Position numbers and translations under genes: made by a program. This document shows, piece by piece, positions 7,602-17,239 of a stretch of 64,000 bases of DNA. The stretch spans positions 1 through 64,000 of the forward strand of contig CAZPQL010000005.1 in NCBI GenBank assembly GCA_964588725.1. The letters are read 5' to 3'. The notes below the pieces were generated by a model. The model ran no database searches and was not told the DNA's origin. It saw only the letters and a list, made by a program, of their open reading frames with translations. Positions within the stretch are counted from its first letter, which is position 1; each line of letters starts with the position of its first letter. This DNA is from UBA5972 sp964588725 (GTDB taxonomy: Bacteria; Pseudomonadota; Alphaproteobacteria; Rhodobacterales; Rhodobacteraceae).

Positions 7602-9671
7602 TCATTCGACCCTTACGCGGGTGCGTTGCGCGCGCCCCGCAGCGTCGATCACCGAAATTGTCACAAAGCCCGGACCGTCGGGCGCGTATTCAGAGCGCCG
7701 CGTTCGGCTGGCAATGTCGAACGGTCGACCTTCGGCCAGCCAGGTGAACGGCGGCGTGCCTCCGCGCAGCTTCAGAACCAGTGGCATCATTGCGATTGAG
7801 CCCAGACGCAAGTCGACCCGCGCCCCGTTGGGCGGGTAGATGATTTCGGGCGCACCGTCATCGCGTCCAAACAGATCACCCCTGCGTCTGAATGTTTTAA
7901 GCGGTTGCGGCAAATCCACGTGTGAAACGATCAGCGTCGCAGGCGGCGGCGGCGGCAAGGCGGCCAGTTTTGGCTTGAGCCGCCCGAATGCCTCGAACAG
8001 AATCGGTGCCGCGGTAGATGCGCCCAGCGCGCCGGGCATCGACGCACCGTCGGCGCGTCCAATCCACACGCCAATCACGTGTTGGCCATCAAACCCTATC
8101 GCCCATGCGTCACGGTGGCCGTACGAGGTGCCGGTCTTATAGGCCAGATTGTTTTTGGGTGCGGTGCGTGGCCCGACAACGCCGGTCAGAATATCGGCAA
8201 CCTGCCAAGCAGATTCGGGCGACATCAGCGGCTTGCCTGCGTCGACGCGGTGTTGATCTAACCTGTCAATCGCGGCGACCGGCACCCCCCCGTTCGCCAG
8301 AGCGCCATATAAGGTGACCAAATCCCGCAAACTCAATCCCAGTCCGCCCAGCGCAATCGCCAGCCCCGGCGGACGGTGGCCGGGCAATCTTGCCTTCACG
8401 CCGGCGCGCATCATCCTTGAGATCAAGACCGCCGGCCCGACCGCATCCAATAACTTCACGGCAGGGACATTCAACGACAATTGCAAAGCCCGCCGCACCG
8501 GCAGTTCGCCACGAAACCGGCTGTCGAAATTCTGCGGGGCGTAGCCGCCAAAATCTGTCGGTGCGTCAACGATCAGGGTCTCGGGATGGGCCAGTCCCGC
8601 ATCAAACGCCAACCCATAGATCAACGGCTTAAGCGTCGACCCCGGGGAACGTATGGCCCGCGTCATATCGATAGGACCAGAGCGTTCCTGATCCAGAAAC
8701 CCCGCCGAACCGACGGACGCGAGCATCTCGCCGGTCGTGTGATCCATTACCAGCAAAGCCACAGAAATTCCCGGGGATGTCTCGGCAATCCTTGACGCCG
8801 CAAGCTGTTCCAGACTGATTTGCAAATCACGATCAATTGTCAGCCGATGCTGCCCGCGCAGCGGCGCGGTGCGGCGCGCAAAGTCAGCGCTATGAGGGGC
8901 AGTATTGGGAAAATCGCGCCGTGTTGTTGGCAGAATTTCGTCTGTCGCGGCCTGTGCCTCGTCCAGCGGCAAAACGCCCGCCGATGCCAAACGTCCCAGA
9001 ACCCGGTCGCGGGCGCTGCGCATAGTATCGGGGTGCCGGTCCGGTCGGCGGGTTTCTGGCGATTGCGGCAAGGCCACCAAAAACGCGATCTGGGCAGCGG
9101 TCAGCCGCTGCGGTTCCTTGCCGAAATACGACAGCGTTGCCGCACGAATGCCTTCCAGATTACCACCGTAGGGTGCAAGTTTCATATAGAGGTCTAGAAT
9201 ATCATCTTTATTCAGACTCCGTTCCAGCGCCAGTGCCAACCGGATTTGCCGCAGCTTTGGTCGCCAGCGCCCGGTGCCACCATCTTCAAGCAAGCGTGCC
9301 ACCTGCATTGTCAGCGTCGAGCCACCGGACACGATTTCACCGTTCCACAACGCCTGCGCGGTGGCGCGCATCATGGCGCGTAGATCTACGCCGGAGTGGC
9401 TGAAAAACCGCTTGTCTTCGAACGCCACCAGCGCGCGCACAAACTGGGGATCAATGTCGTCGAGCGTGACGGGCAAACGCCACAACCCGTCCGCGACCGT
9501 ATAGGCACGCAGCAAATCGCCATGGCGATCGTTGACAGTCACAGATGTTTCGGGCGCAAGCGACGGCAATTCAGTGTTGTTTATCCAGCGATCCAACCCG
9601 ACGGTCGCCACCGCCAGAAATGCTGCTGTTGCCAACGCAACATACGCAGGAATTTTCCCCGAAAGGCGCAC
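7602..9671 (-). CDS. pbpC: Penicillin-binding protein 1C
   Basis: A bifunctional class A peptidoglycan synthase of the PBP1C branch, 689 residues with a GTG start. After an N-terminal membrane anchor (about 8-26) comes the glycosyltransferase domain with the catalytic-Glu motif FEDKRFFSHSGVD and GGSTLTMQ. The transpeptidase domain has the nucleophile motif SPGSTLKP (SxxK) and KTGTS. A C-terminal PBP1C_C beta domain (roughly the last 90 residues, from PPNGARVDLRLGS) completes the family layout. It starts 2 nt after the stop of the alpha-2-macroglobulin gene, the usual bacterial pairing in which PBP1C is thought to repair the wall after attack. It acts in the inner membrane and periplasm. Confidence 0.95.
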   Translation of the reverse strand: MRLSGKIPAYVALATAAFLAVATVGLDRWINNTELPSLAPETSVTVNDRHGDLLRAYTVADGLWRLPVTLDDIDPQFVRALVAFEDKRFFSHSGVDLRAMMRATAQALWNGEIVSGGSTLTMQVARLLEDGGTGRWRPKLRQIRLALALERSLNKDDILDLYMKLAPYGGNLEGIRAATLSYFGKEPQRLTAAQIAFLVALPQSPETRRPDRHPDTMRSARDRVLGRLASAGVLPLDEAQAATDEILPTTRRDFPNTAPHSADFARRTAPLRGQHRLTIDRDLQISLEQLAASRIAETSPGISVALLVMDHTTGEMLASVGSAGFLDQERSGPIDMTRAIRSPGSTLKPLIYGLAFDAGLAHPETLIVDAPTDFGGYAPQNFDSRFRGELPVRRALQLSLNVPAVKLLDAVGPAVLISRMMRAGVKARLPGHRPPGLAIALGGLGLSLRDLVTLYGALANGGVPVAAIDRLDQHRVDAGKPLMSPESAWQVADILTGVVGPRTAPKNNLAYKTGTSYGHRDAWAIGFDGQHVIGVWIGRADGASMPGALGASTAAPILFEAFGRLKPKLAALPPPPPATLIVSHVDLPQPLKTFRRRGDLFGRDDGAPEIIYPPNGARVDLRLGSIAMMPLVLKLRGGTPPFTWLAEGRPFDIASRTRRSEYAPDGPGFVTISVIDAAGRAQRTRVRVE

Positions 9672-9673
9672 AG

Positions 9674-12600
9674 CTAACGCTTTGTGACCACGACGGTTCC
9701 CACGCCGGTGCGGGCCCTGAATTCAGGGCGGTACATGTCCTCGACACTGGCGGCGGGATGATGGAATGACCCCGGAGAAATGGCGCGTACGAAATACGCC
9801 AACTGAAACACCTTGTCGCCCGACCAGTCTACCGCCGCCAAAAAGCGATCGGCGCGGTATTCAACCGTTTCCGGGTTAGCATTCAGTAACAGCCAGTCAA
9901 GCTGGGCAATATCGCCCGATTTCAGCAGATTGGGATTGTCGATCTCAAATCCGGCGGGCAGCGGATCGTTGATCATCAGCCGCGCTTCGCCATAGCGCGT
10001 AGGTTCGACTTTGATCAACACGACCAGCCGCGTGTTCAGTGCCACATTGTCAGGTGATACCTGTTCGCCGTCCATGGTGAAGTAGAAGCGGTCGATCGAG
10101 TAACCGTTACCTCCGGCCGGTTCAGGATCGACAGGCACGCCGTATGTAGTCAGCACGGTGTTTGCGGACTTGCCAGAGTGATTGGTAACAGCATAAGTGC
10201 CGTCGATGCCGTCCTGTGCATCGATCACCCGCACCAGCGGGCCTGAAACCGGTTGACCGTTGATGGTGAAATCACCGGGTGCGATGTCTTCGATTAGCGC
10301 ATTGGCAGCCATCAGCGACCACATATTTTCCTGAGTCGAGCGCCCGTGATTGCTGCGTGATGCATTGGTAATGCGCAGCGCCAAAGCGCGCCGGTCTATG
10401 ACTTCGGTGCCCGCTTCGACCGCCAGCGTCAGCACGGCGGCGGTGTCACGCAGATGGGTGCCGTAATCTACCCGCCACAGCTGTTCCTCGGGCGAGCCTT
10501 CAAGCCGGTCAAGCATACGTTCGGCTTTGCGGAACATAGCGTCGGCCCGTGTCTGATCGCCGTACGAGGCCAGCGCCGTGCCAAGTTGGGCCAAAGCCAG
10601 CGGCGTGGCGAACTCATCTGCCAGCGTGTCGGCGTAATAACGCAAGTCGCCAATATTGGCGGCCCCTTCGCGCGCCAAAACCATTAATGAATAGGCAATG
10701 TCCTGACCGGCATTTTCAAAATCACCGGCATAATTCACGCGGTTGCGCAGGTTGTCCATCGCCAGACGAAATGCCTGATGCGGGACAATAAAGCCACGCG
10801 CGCGCGCACGGCTCAGAAAATCGCTGACATAGCTGTCCAGCCACAAGTCACCATTGTTTGGTCGCCACAACCCGAACGAGCCGCTGGACGATTGATTTGA
10901 CAGAACTTCGGCAATGGCCTGATCGATGCGCCTGGCAATGTTGTCGCCCTCGGTCAGGCCCAAAGCACCAGCAACCTGATCAAAATAAAGCAGTGGAATT
11001 GCTTTGGACGTGATCTGCTCGGTACAGCCGTAAGGATAACGATCCAGCGCTGAAAGCAGACCGGGGGCATCAAATTGTGCCAGCGGCCCAACCGCCAAAG
11101 TCGCGTGGCCGGTGCCCGGCAACATGCCCGCAAAGGCGTTGGCGTCCAAAGTAAAAGTATCGCCATCGTTCAGCGCGACCCGTGTTGTGCGCGCGATTTC
11201 GGGATCGTTGGCGCGAACAGGCATGACCAGCGTTTTTACCAGCCGTTGACCGGCCGGGGTTGTTACGACGATTTCAATCTGTGGTGTGCCCGACGCGGGG
11301 GCTGCGATGGGTAACGAAAACGTCCTGCGTTCGCCTTCGTTCAAAACAATAGATGTCGGCAATCCGTCGGTATTGATCCGCAATCCGTCCCCCGCGTTAA
11401 CCGAAAGGCTGGTGTTGCCGGTCGGTCCCTTCACGTGCGCAAGTTCGATCAAAACACGGCTTTGGTCGAATGGTGCCAGAAAACGTGGCGCACTGGCGGT
11501 CATGACAATGGGATCACGCACCAATACGTCCTTTTCCGCCTGGCCGACGCCGGTTTGCGACCAGACAACCGCCATTAACCGTACGGTGCCGTTGAATTCA
11601 GGTAGATCAAAATCCGCCGTGACTGTACCGTCTGCAGCGACCGCAAGGGGGCCCGAGAAAAACGACACCAGTTCTTCGGTTGGGGGCGGGCTTTGCAATC
11701 CGGCCGCGCCGGGGCCGTCACCGCCCGAGCGTACCGCGCCCTGACCACCCAGAGAGCCGTCGATCAACCGTCCATAGACGTCGCGCAGCGCCATGCCGAG
11801 TTTGCGTTGGCCAAAATAGTGCCCGTCGGGATCGGGGGCGTCGAACGCGGTAAGGTTCAGAATGCCCACATCGACAGCGGCAATGGTCACATAGGCGGTT
11901 TCGCCTTCACGGATCCCGTCTACATGCAGCGTCGCCGACATGGGACCGCGCGGAGAAACCTCGTCCGATGTCAGAAACTCTGCCGAAAGCCGGTGAAGCC
12001 CCGGATCAACACCGGCCCAGTTCAGACCCAAGGATCGCGTTGGATTGCGTTTATCAGCGCTTTCAAGCGGCGCGATCACGCTGGCCGTGACATATGCGCC
12101 CGCGCCCCATTCGGGCGTGACTTCAATCGGGATCAGGTTTTCACCCGAAACCACATCGACTGTTTTCATGTCGATCAGCCGGTTGCTGACCACGGTGATC
12201 ACCGCTTTGCCGGCAAAGCGCGGCACCAGGCGAACCATGGCAGTGTCGCCGGGAAGATATCGGTCTTTGTCCAGCCCGATGTCCAATGTGTCGGGGGTGT
12301 TACCGCTGTCGGCGGGCGCAAACCAACCGGCGTAAAACCGGGTCGATGCCGCAGTATATTCACCGCCGACACTTTCCAGTTTCAGTTCGTATTCCCCCCA
12401 GTCGACTGCCGCCTCTATCAAAGCGGTATCCCCGGTCGTCAGATTTAACGTACCGTTGGCCACGCGTTCACGAGTCACGACAGGTTCGTAGTTCCAATTT
12501 CCATAAGATTCGTACCACTGATATCGGGTCTCTACACGGTTCAGCACCCAATCAACGCGTTTCATGTTGGTGCGCTTCAGGTCTGTACCCACGGCGACAA

Positions 12601-15166
12601 CACTAAATGACGCCAACCCGCCTTCGGGGGCAACGCCGTCGAACAGCGGCTTGATCCCGATCAGAGGCGTGTCAGGTGCCAGCGCGCGGGAAATCGTCCG
12701 TTCGACAGGTCGGCCAGAGCCTTCCGCCAGCCTGATCAGACTGGTCATTTGCAAAGGTCGGGAAAACTCGCGGCTTGGCGGCAGGCCAAGCGCAAGACTT
12801 GCAACGCCGTTGTCGTCCGTTGTCATCCCATTTTCGATGAAACTAAACTGTGTGCTGTAAGCATCGTCGTACAGACCGAATTCAAAATCGGCAAAGCCGT
12901 CTATGCCGGTCGCCAGCCCAACCTTGGTTTCGCCACTAACCGCCAAATTTGCCCCCGGTGCACCATAAAGATACCGCGCGTCGATCTTTAGCATGGGCGA
13001 ATCAGTCAAACGAATAATCCCGTTGGGTAACTCCAGATCAAAATCGATCCGTTCCGGCAGGAAATCCTCGACCAAAAATTTGGCTGTTGTCAGTGCTTTG
13101 GCATCCACATCGGCGTGCAGTCCGATTGACCACGTGCCCCGGGCAGCGCTGCGCGGCAATGGCACCGCCAGAACGCGCCCGCCTGCGCCCTGATCTTCCA
13201 GAAGCGTCCTCGTGAACTCTACGCCGTCAGGACGGGTGATGATCGCGGTCAACGGCAATCCGGCAATCGCCTCGGCCTTGCCATCGCGCGCGAGCGCGGT
13301 TGCGAAAACCGTTTCACCAACCCGGTAAGCGCCGCGGTCAGTGCTGAGAAAGACGTCTACAGGTGGAGGCGACACGCGCCCTTCGACGCCTCGGTCTGAC
13401 AAATCAAAGGCCGCCTCTTTCAAATTCAGAAAGGCAAAATCTTCGGCGTCCTGAACGGTCACCAGCGCCGGTAAAGCGCCGCCGCTGCCCCGGGTCAGGC
13501 CAGGCGCAAAATGCGCGTATCCGCGTTCGTCTGTTGTGGTTTCACCCAGAATCGTATTGTTGCGGGCAATCAGTTGCACCCGCGACCCGGGTTTGGCGTT
13601 GGCTGAATTCAAAGAACGGGCAAAAACGTGCAAACCGTCGGACCCCGACATGGTTGCCAGTCCCAAATCTGTAACGATAAACCACTGCGCCGGTGCCGAG
13701 CCATCGTAGACGTCTTTACCGGGAACGCGGGCGCGCAACACGTAAACGCCGGGTTCGAATTTTGAAACGGCGTCTCCCACGGGCAATGCAGTGGTGACGT
13801 CCTGATTGATCGTATTGCCGACTTCGCCAACGCCGCTCCAGACTTCTTCGCCCAGGGTGTCTTGCAGCGCCTGCTCATCCCAGATTGCCAAAGGCCGCCC
13901 AAACAGATTGTTTTGAATGCTGCGCAGGATATTGCGGTCGCCGACCCGATGAATCTTCAGGTCAACCTCATCCAGATTGACGGTCACGATAGGAATCGAG
14001 CCCGTACCGCTCTTGGGCAGCACAAAGGCGCGGCCGACAAAACGCACTGATGGATCGCGGTCGCGTACGTAAACCGACAACTCCACCGATTTGATCAGCG
14101 TCTCGCCGCTTTGCGCCGGCAGACCCGCGCGCAAGGTAAAACGGTAGCGTTCACCGTGGCGCACCCCGCTGATACACAGCTGTTTGCCTTCGGAATCCAC
14201 CACAAGACCGCTCTCGGGCAGGCGGACGAAATCGCCATAGTCCGTACCGGCTTTGACAAGCGGCTCCGAGAAATTCACGCATATGCGGGGATTGGCGGCA
14301 TTGTTGTCCACCTGATGTTCGGCAACGCTGAACCCGAAAAGCTTCACGGCACGTTCCAGCGCGTCCTGGTTATCCAGCCGGGGTGAAATCGACTGGGCCA
14401 GACGCAGCGCGAAAATTGACTTGCGCCCGCGGCCACGTTTTTCCAGCCCACGCGCCAAAATCGCCAACGCTGTGACCTGAATTTCGGGGTTCTGCGCACG
14501 CACAAATGCATTGATCGCCGCGGCTGTTGACAGCACCTGCAGTTCGCGTTGTGAATCTGAGTCCGACGTCTTGAACTCGGTTGCCAGTTGCGCCAGCTCT
14601 GCCCATCCGTCTGCCGCATCGGTGATGTTCAGTGACGCACCTAAAAAGTCGATTGCATTGGCGATATTGCCATTTTTGCGCGCATTGCGTGACGCGTCGA
14701 CCAGCTGCAGGGCAGTGCGTTGGCCGGTAATGAAACGACGCGCCTGTTTGTGGGCCTGTTCGCGGGCCTCGGAAAAATAGAAACCCGGCAGGAACGACAA
14801 TGACTGCAGCCGGGCGGCTTCAGAGCGCAGAACCTGCGGGTCGGCAGCCAAAACTTCGGCCGAAGACGCGCCTTCAAACGGTTGGCGTTCAGTTACTTCT
14901 GATTTCGGGAAACAGGCATTGGCCTTGAAATTGAAGGTAAAAGCGTTGCAAGCGGAATCGCGCAGGCATATCTGCTGGCAATTGGCGAATGTCGTTTCAA
15001 ATACAGGTTGCAGATCGGCGCCAAAGAAATCCATGTTATGTGTGATGACAAGGCGGCGTTCGGGTACAATTTTGTCCTGTGCGGCGACCGATAACCCGAC
15101 GGCGACAAAACCTATGGTTGTCAGGGCCGTTTTAACAAGGGTTTTGAAGGGTAATTTTTTGAACAT
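9674..15166 (-). CDS. Bacterial alpha-2-macroglobulin with N-terminal PAN/Apple domain
   Basis: A very large periplasmic protease-trapping protein. I chose the ATG at 15166 (1830 residues) over an in-frame start 28 codons upstream because it is preceded by GGAG at good spacing and begins a clear signal peptide (FKKLPFKTLVKTALTTIGFV, cleaved near VAAQ). A Cys-rich PAN/Apple-like segment follows (CQQICLRDSACNAFTF). Long MG-domain repeats lead to the thioester motif YGCTEQ with C1381, then an alpha-helical toroid domain and C-terminal MG domains. By family knowledge, cleavage of the bait region exposes the thioester, which crosslinks the attacking protease. The tandem PBP1C gene fits a defence and repair unit. 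Confidence 0.93.
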   Translation of the reverse strand: MFKKLPFKTLVKTALTTIGFVAVGLSVAAQDKIVPERRLVITHNMDFFGADLQPVFETTFANCQQICLRDSACNAFTFNFKANACFPKSEVTERQPFEGASSAEVLAADPQVLRSEAARLQSLSFLPGFYFSEAREQAHKQARRFITGQRTALQLVDASRNARKNGNIANAIDFLGASLNITDAADGWAELAQLATEFKTSDSDSQRELQVLSTAAAINAFVRAQNPEIQVTALAILARGLEKRGRGRKSIFALRLAQSISPRLDNQDALERAVKLFGFSVAEHQVDNNAANPRICVNFSEPLVKAGTDYGDFVRLPESGLVVDSEGKQLCISGVRHGERYRFTLRAGLPAQSGETLIKSVELSVYVRDRDPSVRFVGRAFVLPKSGTGSIPIVTVNLDEVDLKIHRVGDRNILRSIQNNLFGRPLAIWDEQALQDTLGEEVWSGVGEVGNTINQDVTTALPVGDAVSKFEPGVYVLRARVPGKDVYDGSAPAQWFIVTDLGLATMSGSDGLHVFARSLNSANAKPGSRVQLIARNNTILGETTTDERGYAHFAPGLTRGSGGALPALVTVQDAEDFAFLNLKEAAFDLSDRGVEGRVSPPPVDVFLSTDRGAYRVGETVFATALARDGKAEAIAGLPLTAIITRPDGVEFTRTLLEDQGAGGRVLAVPLPRSAARGTWSIGLHADVDAKALTTAKFLVEDFLPERIDFDLELPNGIIRLTDSPMLKIDARYLYGAPGANLAVSGETKVGLATGIDGFADFEFGLYDDAYSTQFSFIENGMTTDDNGVASLALGLPPSREFSRPLQMTSLIRLAEGSGRPVERTISRALAPDTPLIGIKPLFDGVAPEGGLASFSVVAVGTDLKRTNMKRVDWVLNRVETRYQWYESYGNWNYEPVVTRERVANGTLNLTTGDTALIEAAVDWGEYELKLESVGGEYTAASTRFYAGWFAPADSGNTPDTLDIGLDKDRYLPGDTAMVRLVPRFAGKAVITVVSNRLIDMKTVDVVSGENLIPIEVTPEWGAGAYVTASVIAPLESADKRNPTRSLGLNWAGVDPGLHRLSAEFLTSDEVSPRGPMSATLHVDGIREGETAYVTIAAVDVGILNLTAFDAPDPDGHYFGQRKLGMALRDVYGRLIDGSLGGQGAVRSGGDGPGAAGLQSPPPTEELVSFFSGPLAVAADGTVTADFDLPEFNGTVRLMAVVWSQTGVGQAEKDVLVRDPIVMTASAPRFLAPFDQSRVLIELAHVKGPTGNTSLSVNAGDGLRINTDGLPTSIVLNEGERRTFSLPIAAPASGTPQIEIVVTTPAGQRLVKTLVMPVRANDPEIARTTRVALNDGDTFTLDANAFAGMLPGTGHATLAVGPLAQFDAPGLLSALDRYPYGCTEQITSKAIPLLYFDQVAGALGLTEGDNIARRIDQAIAEVLSNQSSSGSFGLWRPNNGDLWLDSYVSDFLSRARARGFIVPHQAFRLAMDNLRNRVNYAGDFENAGQDIAYSLMVLAREGAANIGDLRYYADTLADEFATPLALAQLGTALASYGDQTRADAMFRKAERMLDRLEGSPEEQLWRVDYGTHLRDTAAVLTLAVEAGTEVIDRRALALRITNASRSNHGRSTQENMWSLMAANALIEDIAPGDFTINGQPVSGPLVRVIDAQDGIDGTYAVTNHSGKSANTVLTTYGVPVDPEPAGGNGYSIDRFYFTMDGEQVSPDNVALNTRLVVLIKVEPTRYGEARLMINDPLPAGFEIDNPNLLKSGDIAQLDWLLLNANPETVEYRADRFLAAVDWSGDKVFQLAYFVRAISPGSFHHPAASVEDMYRPEFRARTGVGTVVVTKR

Positions 15167-15391
15167 TATCTTGACTCCGATACAGGGAACACTGCCGACA
15201 ATGCTGGCACGATTGCCCGCAAAAATCAATTCAGCAACAACAGGTTGCACGCCCTCTTTTCCCCGCCGCTTACACGACTCATCACGATAGCTTGACCGAC
15301 TGTGAATTCCGAGTCGCGATTGCGGTTCTATAGTTCAGGCAGCGCCTGGCGCGGTTACATGAAAATCAAAATCATCCGAGGGGAAATTCTC

Positions 15392-16579
15392 ATGAAAAAG
15401 TTAATGCTACCATTGGCATGTCTGACACTACTTGGCGCTGGTGCGCCGGTTTGGTCCGAAGGCATCGTAAGTACAATCGTCAACGCACCGCTTTCAGCGA
15501 CGGGGACGGTCGCGGGAACCCGCGTGGGTATCAACGTCTATCTGCAAAATGACTCTGCGCGGGGTGCTGATTTCATGGACCCCAACGTCGTCGGCTATGG
15601 CATTCCGGCCGGCGGGACGATGGAGGTCATCATGTCGGGCGACTATGAGCGCGACTGGGATGTCGGCCTGTCGCAAGCCGCTATTATGCTGGTGACCGGC
15701 ACACCGCAACAGGGACTGCCGGGCAAGGCGGTGGGATATACCGTTGGCGACGGCGATGACGAGAATACTTTCCTGATCACGCCCAGTGACGCAGCAGGCA
15801 TAGACGCTGCCAAACTGATGTCACCCGCGCCGGGTGCCAAGGGTGACCCCGTGCGCCAACGCGGTATCAAGGTCGTCCACATCGGATTTCAGCAAAGTGC
15901 GTTTTTGAATTCGGGCGCGACTGGCACTGTTTCAGTCGTGTTCAAAGACGCGTCCGGCAATATTGTGTCCGAAGGATCGTCAAGCATCGATTTTCTGGAT
16001 GCAGCTGAACCGCAAATCCTGCCCACCAATTTTCCCGACAAGCGCCGCAATCATAACTGGCAGACGGTCGGTACCGGTCAAACAGTGGGAGAAGCAGAGG
16101 GCACGCTGCCTCTGACCTATATGGTTTACGGAAAATCCGACGGTGCCGACGCGGCGTCGCATTACGCTTTCAAGGCCGGAATGTCGGGGCTCGGGGTCGT
16201 ACCGGCCAGCGATATCGCCAGCATGGGGTTCACACTACCGGACTCGCTGGCGCGTTTTGCAGACGGTCTGGTCGTTCAGGACAGCAACGGCGACGGGAAA
16301 CTTGATCCGGCAACCGATACTATCGTCGGCGGCGTCACCATTTCCGCACCTGACGGTGCCAGCGGTCAATCGCTGCAAAGCATGGGCAACCTGTCTGTGC
16401 CGACGGCGGATGTCGCGGCAAAACCCGGCAAACGCTGGGGCGGCGCCATGATGAAACTAAGCTTCACCGCTGGCAGTACAGCGGGTAAATACCGCGCCAG
16501 CGTTACCCTGCTGAAAACACCGGGCGATCTAAGCTCGGGCGACGGGTCTACTTATACATATACCGTTGTAGCCAACTAA
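15392..16579 (+). CDS. Secreted protein of unknown function with a calcium-binding-like loop
   Basis: 395 residues from the ATG at 15392, preceded by GAGGGGAAA; an earlier in-frame ATG lacks such a site. It opens with a signal peptide (KKLMLPLACLTLLGAGAPVW, cut near SEG). The mature part is Gly/Ala/Asp-rich, looks beta-structured, and I do not recognise the family. Residues DSNGDGKLDPATD, roughly 70 residues from the C-terminus, match an EF-hand or dockerin-type calcium loop (DxNxDGxLD). The gene diverges from the alpha-2-macroglobulin gene across about 225 nt, so regulation may be shared. A palindromic hairpin lies just after its stop. A surface or periplasmic role is inferred. Confidence 0.7.
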   Translation: MKKLMLPLACLTLLGAGAPVWSEGIVSTIVNAPLSATGTVAGTRVGINVYLQNDSARGADFMDPNVVGYGIPAGGTMEVIMSGDYERDWDVGLSQAAIMLVTGTPQQGLPGKAVGYTVGDGDDENTFLITPSDAAGIDAAKLMSPAPGAKGDPVRQRGIKVVHIGFQQSAFLNSGATGTVSVVFKDASGNIVSEGSSSIDFLDAAEPQILPTNFPDKRRNHNWQTVGTGQTVGEAEGTLPLTYMVYGKSDGADAASHYAFKAGMSGLGVVPASDIASMGFTLPDSLARFADGLVVQDSNGDGKLDPATDTIVGGVTISAPDGASGQSLQSMGNLSVPTADVAAKPGKRWGGAMMKLSFTAGSTAGKYRASVTLLKTPGDLSSGDGSTYTYTVVAN

Positions 16580-16589
16580 TGTGCAAATT

Positions 16590-16615
16590 CGGCGGCGGGT
16601 GATCACCTGCCGCCG
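16590..16615. terminator. Palindromic hairpin between convergent genes
   Basis: CGGCGGC (16590-16596) pairs with GCCGCCG (16609-16615), and the space between contains the self-complementary GGTGATCACC. The element fills most of the 56-bp gap between the convergent secreted-protein gene and the glutathione S-transferase gene, where a bidirectional terminator is expected. Only a short T-run (TGCTTT) follows on the plus strand. Confidence 0.55.
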
Positions 16616-16635
16616 TGCTTTGAATTGCCAAGCCG

Positions 16636-17223
16636 CTATTTTGCCGTCAGTCGCAGATAGGCCGGTCGGCCAAGCATCCGGTCCAGATACGCGATCACGT
16701 TTTCGGGTTCGCAGCGGAACCCGGCGTTTTTTGCCCACATACCGCAATGTGCCGCAACGATGTCGGGAACTGTCAGGGTTTCTCCCATCAGAAATTCATT
16801 GTCGCCAAGACGCTTGGACAGCGTTTTCATGGAATTGTCGTATTCCCATTTTAGCGTATCCTTGATTTCGGGCACGCGACGTTCCTCGGGCAAAACAAAT
16901 GAATTGCGCGCCGCCGTCCAAAGGGTTCCGTCCATTTCGTCAGTCACGAATTGGGTAAAGCTGTCCTGCTGCGCGCGCGCGATAGTGCCCGCCGCGAATG
17001 TCAGCTTGCCGTGCTTGTCTGCCAGATATTGAATGATCGCAAGGCTATCGATCAAAACGTCGTCGCCGTCCATAAACGCCGGAATTTTTCCCGAAGGGTT
17101 CAGCGCGCGCACCTCGTCTGAACGGGGCGATACGGCAATATGCTCGTACTCGAGTTCCATTTCTTCAAGCGCCCAAAGAACACGCATGGTGCGGCTGCGC
17201 TTGCCACCAAACACTTTGTACAT
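16636..17223 (-). CDS. Glutathione S-transferase family protein
   Basis: 195 residues from ATG 17223, preceded by AGGGAAAG; a longer in-frame start would run into holA. The N-terminal thioredoxin-like domain has the GST pattern SRTMRVLWALEEMELEYE, then NPSGKIPAFMDGDDVLIDSLAIIQYLAD (cis-Pro and the E/D-S glutathione site read here as DSLAI). A helical C-terminal domain follows. It probably conjugates or reduces substrates with glutathione in the cytoplasm; the substrate is unknown. It starts 16 nt after holA and probably belongs to the leuS-lptE-holA transcript. Confidence 0.88.
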   Translation of the reverse strand: MYKVFGGKRSRTMRVLWALEEMELEYEHIAVSPRSDEVRALNPSGKIPAFMDGDDVLIDSLAIIQYLADKHGKLTFAAGTIARAQQDSFTQFVTDEMDGTLWTAARNSFVLPEERRVPEIKDTLKWEYDNSMKTLSKRLGDNEFLMGETLTVPDIVAAHCGMWAKNAGFRCEPENVIAYLDRMLGRPAYLRLTAK

Positions 17224-17239
17224 GGTCTTTCCCTTTTTT

